From positions 1-11,442 of the forward strand of contig JACPGN010000292.1 of assembly GCA_016182435.1 (NCBI GenBank): a stretch of DNA of 11,442 nucleotides, given 5' to 3'. Below the pieces are notes generated by a model. It was given only the letters and a program-made list of their open reading frames with translations, was not told the origin of the DNA and did not search any database. Positions 6,692 through 11,442 of this stretch are shown here, piece by piece; the stretch's first letter is position 1; the number at the start of each line of letters is the position of its first letter. The DNA comes from Lentisphaerota bacterium. GTDB lineage: Bacteria; Verrucomicrobiota; Kiritimatiellia; JAAZAB01. The translations under genes and the position numbers were made by a program.

Positions 6692-8057
6692 GTCGGATGA
6701 TATTCTTGATACCGTGCGCATGCTCCAGCAGGAAAACCTGGATTTGCGCACCGTGACGCTGGGCATCAACCTGCTGGATTGCGCCGGGCGCTCCATGCCG
6801 GCGGTTACTGAGGCCGTGCGCTCTACTATTGCAACCAGGGCCGGTAACCTGATCCGAATCTGCGACCAGCTTGCGACCAAATACGGCTTGCCGATCATCA
6901 ACAAGCGCATCGCGGTTTCGCCCGCAAGTCAGCTCCTGGAAGGCCACCCGCCGGAAGCCGCGCTCGCGCTGGCCCAGGCGTTGGATCACTCCGCCAAAGA
7001 GGTGGGCGTGGATCTGATCGGCGGGTTCACCGCCCTGGTGCATAAGGGCATGACGCCGGGCGAGCGTTTGCTGATCGAATCCCTGCCGCAAGCTCTCTCC
7101 CGGACTAAGCGCCTATGCGCCTCGGTCAATATCGGCACAACCAGGGCCGGCATGAACGTGGATGCCATCCTGCTGGTTAGCGAAACCATCCTGAAAATTG
7201 CCGAGGCCACCAGGCAGGAACATGGGTTTGGCTGCGCCAAGCTCGTGGTCTTTGCCAACGCCGCGGAAGATAATCCCTTTATGGCCGGCGCCTTCCTGGG
7301 GCCGGGCGAGCCGGATTGCGTCATCAACGTCGGCGTGAGCGGTCCGGGCGTGGTTAAGCGCGCGATTGAACGGCTGGTTGAACAGCATCCCGCCTGTACG
7401 CTCGACGAGATCGCCGAGGAGATCAAACACACCGCTTTTCGGATTACCCGCACCGGCGAACTTATCGGACGCGAAGTGGCCGAAAAATTAGGCGTGCGCT
7501 TCGGCGTGCTGGACCTTTCCCTTGCGCCCACGCCGCGGGTAGGGGATAGTGTCGGCGAAATTTATCAGGCGATGGGCGTCAGGGTGCTGGGCGCGCCCGG
7601 CACCACCGCGGCGGTGGCGCTGCTGAACGATGCGGTCAAGAAGGGCGGCGCCTTTGCCTCCTCGGCGGTCGGCGGATTGTCGGGGGCCTTCCTGCCCGTG
7701 ATGGAAGATCACGCCTTGGCCCAGGCCGTGGCCGAGGGAACTTTAACGCTGGAAAAGCTGGAAGCCATGACCGCGGTCTGCTCGGTCGGCTTAGACATGA
7801 TCCTGGTGCCGGGCGATATTGATAGCGCCAGCTTGAGCGGGATCATCATGGACGAGGCCGCCATTGGCATTTATGGCCAGAAAACCACGGCCGTGCGGAT
7901 TATTCCGGCCATCGGCCACAAGGCGGGCGAGCGGATTGATTTCGGCGGGCTCTTCGGCGCCGGCACGGTAATGTCCCTCAAGTGCGCCTCCGGCAGCGCG
8001 GAGTTCGTCCGTCATGGCGGGCACATTCCGGCGCCAATCCAGAGTCTGGGGAATTAG
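6684..8057 (+). CDS. UPF0210 / DUF711 family (PFL family) protein
   Basis: The 457-residue length is about the family norm. Motifs that identify it include the N-terminal ILDTVRMLQQENLDLRTVTLG, the stretch IINKRIAVSP (about 71-80), GGFTALVHKG (113-122), SVNIGTTRAGMNVDAI (148-162) and the C-terminal GGHIPAPIQSLGN. The family is placed structurally with the pyruvate-formate-lyase-like barrel fold, but no glycyl-radical motif (RVxGY type) is seen here, so radical chemistry is not implied. The start is GTG, chosen because the family's N-terminal helix begins at once; AGAGAA (6671-6676) lies 7 nt upstream. It overlaps the double-ACT gene by 8 bp. The ACT plus UPF0210 pairing recurs in distant bacteria and suggests that the ACT protein is a ligand-sensing partner. 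The biochemical role is unknown. Confidence 0.92.
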   Translation: MHRSDDILDTVRMLQQENLDLRTVTLGINLLDCAGRSMPAVTEAVRSTIATRAGNLIRICDQLATKYGLPIINKRIAVSPASQLLEGHPPEAALALAQALDHSAKEVGVDLIGGFTALVHKGMTPGERLLIESLPQALSRTKRLCASVNIGTTRAGMNVDAILLVSETILKIAEATRQEHGFGCAKLVVFANAAEDNPFMAGAFLGPGEPDCVINVGVSGPGVVKRAIERLVEQHPACTLDEIAEEIKHTAFRITRTGELIGREVAEKLGVRFGVLDLSLAPTPRVGDSVGEIYQAMGVRVLGAPGTTAAVALLNDAVKKGGAFASSAVGGLSGAFLPVMEDHALAQAVAEGTLTLEKLEAMTAVCSVGLDMILVPGDIDSASLSGIIMDEAAIGIYGQKTTAVRIIPAIGHKAGERIDFGGLFGAGTVMSLKCASGSAEFVRHGGHIPAPIQSLGN

Positions 8058-8144
8058 TTGATTCGCAAGCCGAAGAACCGCAACATTACGAATCAACGAA
8101 TCATCGAATCAACCAATCAACGAATCAACGAATCATCGAATCAA
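8058..8144. repeat. Seven-copy 8-bp tandem array (CGAATCAA) with one inverted copy
   Basis: Units at 8089-8144 read CGAATCAA, CGAATCAT, CGAATCAA, CCAATCAA, CGAATCAA, CGAATCAT, CGAATCAA. Units 1-3 equal units 5-7, giving a 32-bp higher-order period. The reverse complement TTGATTCG lies at 8058-8065, directly after the upstream stop codon. In RNA it could pair with any of the four exact direct copies, the last of which ends 8 nt before the ribosome binding site of the next gene. It could act as a variable leader hairpin or simply be slippage-prone intergenic sequence. Confidence 0.8.
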
Positions 8145-8165
8145 CAATAGAGAAAGGAACTTGCC

Positions 8166-9380
8166 ATGAACATCTGGTTATCCATTTTCGGCCCCACGAC
8201 CCACGGGGAAAGCGCGGCTCAAGTGGCGAGGGGCGTGCGGCGCGCGGGCGCGAACGCCTTGCTCTTTTTCACCAGTCTTTATCACGGCTATCGCCTGCTC
8301 CAACGGCGCTATCCGCGGAAAGCAATCTATACCCTGGAAACCGATCGCGTGTTCTGGAACCCGGACCCCGCGCTCTACAAGGATTGCGCGTTGCAACCCC
8401 AGCGCAGTCTGGAGCTGGACAAGACGGACCTGGTGGCCGAACTGGCCAAAGCCTGCAAAGCCGAAGGCGTACTGTTCAGCGCCCTTATCCCGGTCTGCGC
8501 GGGCGAGCGCCTGGCCCAGGAGCATCCGGACCTGGCCGTGACCAATCTCTACGGCGCCAAAGACCGTCTGTTTGTCTGCTACAATAACCCGGCAGTGCGG
8601 GCCTACCGCCAAGCCATGATCCGCGACCTGGCCGGCCGCTACGAGCTGGACGCCCTGATGCTCGACAAAATTCCGCAGATCATGCTGGAACAGTATGCCT
8701 TTTCCGGCATGTTCGATGCGCCGCTGCGCACGGTCGGCAGCTTCTGCTTCTGCGCCCACTGCCAGGCCGCCGCGCGCAAGCAGGGTTTGGACCTTGAGGA
8801 AGTGCGCGCCCGCGCGCTGGAAATCGCCAGTCGGTCGCTGCAAGTTCCCCCGCATATCGTGGCCGCGTTGGGCGAACAGCTCATGGGCGACACCGAAATA
8901 CCGCTGTTACTTCTCGAAGAGCCTCTGATCCGCCGGATGCTCGAATTCCGTTTTCAATCGGCGGTGGAGTTTGTCCGCGAACTGGGGGCCCTGGCCAAGT
9001 CGCTGCGAGCAAGCCTGATTTTCCAGGCGGCCTTCGCGCCGCCGGCCCATATCGGGCACGATATGACCTCGCCGCGCTTGTGGCTGGCCATTCAGAGTTA
9101 CAAGCTGTACCGCGAAGTCCTGGACGAAATTTTCTGCGTCGTTCATTGGGATGAGACGACCGTGCGTTTTGAAACGCAGCGGGCGGTGGCCGCGGCCGAA
9201 GGCAAGACGCGGGTTGTAACCAGCATGCGCCTCTACGGCGCTACCCGGCCGGAGGAAGTGGCGCTGCTGGCCGAGGCCGCCTTGGCCGGTGGTTCGCAGG
9301 GCATATCGTTTCTCGGGTATGATGTGGCCACCGACGAATTACTCAGCGCCCTGCGGGCCTGGGCCCTCGCGCATAATTAG
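8166..9380 (+). CDS. Glycoside-hydrolase-like TIM-barrel protein (GHL6/GHL10-like)
   Basis: The 404-residue product looks like a cytosolic (beta/alpha)8 barrel with no signal peptide. An early strand carries GANALLFFTSLYHG (28-41). The central block reads YNNPAVRAYRQAMIRDLAGRYELDALMLDK (139-168), resembling the FNNPY...YDVDGIFLD block of hypothetical glycosyl hydrolase families. A Cys cluster CFCAHC (194-199) follows, as the xCxC..C motif does in those families. Later strands carry CVVHWDE (324-330) and FLGYDVATDE (382-391). Acidic residues at strand ends (D167, D329, E330) are possible catalytic or metal-binding residues, but hydrolase activity is unproven. AAAGGAA (8153-8159) lies 6 nt before the ATG. 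A 13-nt gap separates it from the next gene, so it probably heads the three-gene operon. It could instead be a non-hydrolytic barrel acting on the methyltransferase's substrate. Confidence 0.6.
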   Translation: MNIWLSIFGPTTHGESAAQVARGVRRAGANALLFFTSLYHGYRLLQRRYPRKAIYTLETDRVFWNPDPALYKDCALQPQRSLELDKTDLVAELAKACKAEGVLFSALIPVCAGERLAQEHPDLAVTNLYGAKDRLFVCYNNPAVRAYRQAMIRDLAGRYELDALMLDKIPQIMLEQYAFSGMFDAPLRTVGSFCFCAHCQAAARKQGLDLEEVRARALEIASRSLQVPPHIVAALGEQLMGDTEIPLLLLEEPLIRRMLEFRFQSAVEFVRELGALAKSLRASLIFQAAFAPPAHIGHDMTSPRLWLAIQSYKLYREVLDEIFCVVHWDETTVRFETQRAVAAAEGKTRVVTSMRLYGATRPEEVALLAEAALAGGSQGISFLGYDVATDELLSALRAWALAHN

Positions 9381-9393
9381 AAAGGAAAGTTAA

Positions 9394-9849
9394 ATGATTC
9401 AGAAGTTAAAAAACCAGGGTGATATTCTTTTCAGCGTGATGAATACCACCTATGAATTCCTCGGGGAACAAGGCGGGGAACACATGATTAAAGCGTGGTG
9501 TGAATATGTTGCCGAGCACGGCTTTTGGAATGGGGTCGTGGATGCCGTTAAAAAAGACGGTCTCAAGGGCATGAAGAAGTTCTGGGATGATTTTCTGAGG
9601 GCCGAAGGCATGCCGAAAACTTCCTGCAAAACCTGGATCATGGGCGACGAATTTATTATGGCCATCAGTAAATGCCATTCCCAGGAAACGGTTAAACATG
9701 TCGGCGCGAAACTATATGGCAATGCCTGTCTCCATTGCGTTCATATTTGCCGCAAGATGGCGGAGTTGATAAAGTACGACGTAGCCATAGAGTATCACCC
9801 TGAAAAGGGGTCTTGTGTGCGGCGTTGGAAAATGAAATCAGTAAATTGA
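9394..9849 (+). CDS. Small Cys/His-rich protein, possibly ATC-hydrolase / V4R-like
   Basis: The 151-residue product has no signal peptide or membrane segment. Seven Cys (36, 78, 94, 112, 115, 119, 141) include a KCHS motif (93-96) and the cluster CLHCVHIC (112-119). The C-terminal strand EYHPEKGSCVRRWKM resembles the closing G-x-C beta strand of small V4R or L-2-amino-thiazoline-4-carboxylic acid hydrolase-type proteins. Those families are sometimes found beside UroD-like methyltransferases. The similarity is from memory of motif patterns and is weak. The Cys/His cluster suggests metal or cofactor binding (inference). AAAGGAAA (9381-9388) is its ribosome binding site. It ends 1 nt before the methyltransferase gene, which implies coupled translation and a shared function. 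Confidence 0.5.
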   Translation: MIQKLKNQGDILFSVMNTTYEFLGEQGGEHMIKAWCEYVAEHGFWNGVVDAVKKDGLKGMKKFWDDFLRAEGMPKTSCKTWIMGDEFIMAISKCHSQETVKHVGAKLYGNACLHCVHICRKMAELIKYDVAIEYHPEKGSCVRRWKMKSVN

Positions 9850-9850
9850 A

Positions 9851-10864
9851 ATGAACGGACGGGAACGAATTCGACGGCTTTTAGATAGGGAACCGGTAGA
9901 TCACCCCCCGGTGATGGCCTCTTTTGTTGCCTGGGGGGCTGAAGCCGGGAAAATTCCTCAGCATCGGATCCTTCAGGAACCGGAAACCAATGCTTCGATT
10001 ATGGTCGGCCTGAGCCGTGAGTTGAGGCTCGATGGCGCGTATATCTCGTCGGACAACTGGATCATTCACAGCGCCCTGGGCGGCGCGGTGGATTTTCCGG
10101 ATGATGACGAGCCTTGGGGCCACCCACCGGTTCTCGAAGAGTGGGATCAGCTCGCCGACCTGCGCGTGCCCGATCCCCTGGCGTCGCCCCGGATGACTTT
10201 CATGCTCTCGGCCGCGCGGCGCGCCGTGGAAATAAATCAAGGCGAACTTTTTCTTGAAGCCAACATTGACTCTGGCCCCTTTCAGATGGCCGGAATCCTG
10301 CGCGGGGCCCAGCGCTTGATGCAGGATGTGAGCGATGAGCCGCGGAGGGTTCATCAGCTCCTGGAATTTTGTGTGCGGGTAGCTGAGGCCTATGGCGCGG
10401 CCATGGCGACGACCGGCGTTGACGCCATTCAATTTGGCGATTCGACCGGGTCATTAATCAGCGAGGCGATGTACGAAGAATTCGTGCGGCCTTACCAGGC
10501 GCCGGTAATAAAAAAAATCCGGCAAGCCGGGTGTTATCCGTTCCTGCATGTCTGCGGCCAGACCGATCATCTGGCCGGCCGCTTGGCCCAGAGCGGCGCC
10601 GCCTGCGTGGAAATTGATGGGCCTGCCGACCTCAAGAAGACTTTTTCCCTTGTTAATAACCGCCTGGTGCTGCGCGGCAATGTGCCTACGCCGCTGCTGC
10701 GCGAGGGGACCGTCGAGCAGGTCGAGCAAGCGGCGCGCAAGTGTTTGCAAGCCGCCGGTTCCAGCCGCTTGATTTTAAGCCCCGGTTGCGGCGTGCCGCG
10801 CGGAACGCCGGCCGAAAATATCCGCGCCCTGGTGCGGGTGGCCCAAGAAGCTTGCGCGATTTGA
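9851..10864 (+). CDS. UroD-family methyltransferase, MtaA/CmuA type
   Basis: The 337-residue barrel protein opens with MNGRERIRRLLDREPVDHPPV, the typical start of MtaA/CmuA-like proteins. It lacks the arginine-rich N-terminal substrate motif of true uroporphyrinogen decarboxylase, so a haem role is unlikely. Key features: FGDSTGSLISEAMYEEFVRPY (195-215), LHVCG with H233 and C235, and SPGCGVPRGTPAENI with C313. The HxC...C set matches the zinc ligands with which MtaA-type enzymes activate a thiol such as coenzyme M for methyl transfer from a methylated corrinoid protein. No corrinoid protein is present nearby, so the methyl donor and acceptor are unknown. The ATG lies 1 nt after the previous stop with no strong ribosome binding site of its own, so translation probably depends on the upstream small gene. 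Confidence 0.85.
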   Translation: MNGRERIRRLLDREPVDHPPVMASFVAWGAEAGKIPQHRILQEPETNASIMVGLSRELRLDGAYISSDNWIIHSALGGAVDFPDDDEPWGHPPVLEEWDQLADLRVPDPLASPRMTFMLSAARRAVEINQGELFLEANIDSGPFQMAGILRGAQRLMQDVSDEPRRVHQLLEFCVRVAEAYGAAMATTGVDAIQFGDSTGSLISEAMYEEFVRPYQAPVIKKIRQAGCYPFLHVCGQTDHLAGRLAQSGAACVEIDGPADLKKTFSLVNNRLVLRGNVPTPLLREGTVEQVEQAARKCLQAAGSSRLILSPGCGVPRGTPAENIRALVRVAQEACAI

Positions 10865-10921
10865 TAAAAAAGGTATTTAAAATCGGTAGCCGGTCAGTTA
10901 TCGGGGGGCGTCGATCCCAAT

Positions 10922-11013
10922 GGCCTGACACAAGGTCAGGCCCTACGTAGGGCGCGACCACGCCTCTGGCGTGGTAAACCTCGCGCCTGCCACGCGCAAC
11001 GCGTGGTCGCGCC
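10922..11013. repeat. Inverted pair of GTAG-headed hairpins (REP/BIME-like element 2)
   Basis: The left unit, read on the minus strand, is GTAG (CTAC, 10943-10946) plus an 8-bp stem (GGCCTGAC 10922-10929 / GTCAGGCC 10935-10942). The right unit on the plus strand is GTAG (10947-10950) followed by GGCGCGACCACGC (10951-10963), whose exact reverse complement is at 11001-11013. Inside the right unit, two smaller hairpins are alternatives: ACCACGCC/GGCGTGGT (10957-10964 / 10968-10975) and CCACGCG/CGCGTGG (10990-10996 / 11000-11006). CTAC and GTAG abut head to head. This is the same architecture as at 5961-6031 but with different stem sequences. Confidence 0.6.
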
Positions 11014-11019
11014 ATTTTT
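10951..11019 (+). terminator. Possible Rho-independent terminator formed by the right hairpin
   Basis: The GC-rich stem ending at 11013 (13-bp arms, or the shorter 7-bp hairpin at 10990-11006) is followed by ATTTTTA. This fits an intrinsic terminator for the upstream three-gene operon, whose last stop is at 10864. The T-run is short (five), so the assignment is tentative. Bases 10865-10917, between the stop codon and the hairpins, show nothing recognisable. Confidence 0.4.
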
Positions 11020-11062
11020 ACCCCCATGAGACTGAGGCCTTACTACCATCGTTAAAAAAAAC

Positions 11063-11091
11063 TTGACACAAGCAGAGCGTTGACTGATATT
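11063..11091 (+). promoter_or_regulatory. Sigma70-like promoter for the LysM lipoprotein gene
   Basis: There is a perfect TTGACA -35 box (11063-11068) just after an A-rich run (11054-11061). A 17-bp spacer follows, then GATATT (11086-11091), which matches four of six -10 bases. The resulting leader is about 45 nt. A second candidate, TTGACT (11080-11085) with TTTATT (11103-11108), overlaps it. Confidence 0.5.
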
Positions 11092-11143
11092 CCCGTTATT
11101 CATTTATTCAGCAATAAGTCTTGTTAAACGCATGGGAGGAGCA

Positions 11144-11442
11144 ATGAGAACGTCGGCCTTGTTGGTTACTGTTGTGATTGCGTTGCATTGTGCCGCTATT
11201 GGGGCGTTATTCTTAATTCAGGGTTGCGGCACCACCGGGCGAACCAGGACACCCGCTGCCCCGGCGCCGAGCATGCCGCCTACCACCAAGGAAGCCGTGA
11301 GTTATCCGCCACCGGCGGAAAAGGCCCTGGCGGGAGCGGAATTGCCCAAGACTTTGGAAACAACAGACTATACCGTGCGCTCCGGCGACACCTTGGCTGG
11401 CATTGCCAAACAATACGGAATTTCCCAAAGCGAGATAATTGA
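11144..11442 (+). CDS. LysM-domain lipoprotein (3' partial)
   Basis: The reading frame is open from ATG 11144 to the window edge (99 codons visible). A hydrophobic leader (about 5-25) ends in LIQGC, giving a lipobox-type Cys at residue 28; Gln at -2 is atypical, but the QGC form is familiar in PVC lipoproteins (from memory). Next comes a Pro/Ala/Thr-rich linker (about 33-72). After it begins a LysM domain, TDYTVRSGDTLAGIAKQYGIS (74-94), which binds N-acetylglucosamine-containing chains of peptidoglycan. A cell-wall or septum-associated lipoprotein is inferred; any C-terminal enzyme domain lies beyond the window. GGAGG (11135-11139) is 4 nt before this ATG. An in-frame ATG at 11132 overlaps that site and is less likely. 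A sigma70-like promoter precedes it. Confidence 0.8.
   Translation, partial: MRTSALLVTVVIALHCAAIGALFLIQGCGTTGRTRTPAAPAPSMPPTTKEAVSYPPPAEKALAGAELPKTLETTDYTVRSGDTLAGIAKQYGISQSEII

Noticed and set aside
6684..8057. Glycyl-radical enzyme
   Set aside because: The family shares a fold class with pyruvate formate-lyase, but no glycyl-radical motif is present near the C-terminus and there is no activase gene.
8089..8144. CRISPR-like array
   Set aside because: The units are 8 bp with no spacers. It is a simple tandem repeat.
8178..8855. 225-codon open frame on the minus strand
   Set aside because: It is fully antisense to the TIM-barrel gene, which has clear motifs and a ribosome binding site. The antisense peptide shows no family motif.
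9851..10864. Haem-pathway uroporphyrinogen decarboxylase (hemE)
   Set aside because: The N-terminal arginine-rich substrate motif is missing and the HxC...C zinc ligands of MtaA/CmuA methyltransferases are present. There are no haem genes nearby.

Overview
All genes in this window lie on the + strand. The sequence is fairly GC-rich. The content suggests a PVC-group bacterium of the Verrucomicrobiota / Lentisphaerota / Kiritimatiellota type. The evidence is large secreted Calx-beta / FG-GAP-like proteins, a beta-helix protein with a DMGAYE (choice-of-anchor Q type) motif, and a LysM lipoprotein whose leader ends in a QGC lipobox. This placement is an inference from gene style; there is no rRNA or marker gene in the window.

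Bases 1-5754 hold two tandem paralogous surface or extracellular proteins. The first is cut off at its 5' end by the window edge. The second is complete, with a signal peptide followed by a right-handed beta-helix of Gly/Asn-rich rungs. Both share one C-terminal half: Calx-beta domain(s), a CARDB-like beta-sandwich, six DxDxDG calcium-loop repeats, and an identical final tail (YLRAGPYSLTSP). The CARDB-like block is about 94% identical at DNA level (about 23 differences in 404 bp, counted by eye, no indels). This points to recent duplication or gene conversion.

Bases 5755-6070 are non-coding. They hold a short 15-bp-period repeat and an inverted pair of GTAG-headed hairpins that look like REP/BIME elements. 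Bases 6071-8057 hold an overlapping pair: a double-ACT-domain protein and a UPF0210/DUF711 (PFL-family) protein. This partnership recurs in other bacteria but has no settled function. A seven-copy 8-bp tandem array (CGAATCAA), with one inverted copy, separates the pair from the next genes.

Bases 8166-10864 hold a tight three-gene cassette: a glycoside-hydrolase-like TIM barrel, a small Cys/His-rich protein, and a MtaA/CmuA-type UroD-family methyltransferase with HxC...C zinc ligands. The last two are only 1 nt apart. No corrinoid protein is visible in the window. This cassette is the best candidate for an undescribed metabolic unit, possibly demethylation or methyl transfer linked to a glycoside or other small substrate, but that role is inferred.

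Bases 10865-11143 are non-coding. They hold a second inverted pair of GTAG-headed hairpins in which CTAC and GTAG abut, a terminator-like end, and a sigma70-like promoter. They lead into a LysM lipoprotein gene that runs off the window. No tRNA, rRNA, CRISPR array, transposase or integrase was recognised.
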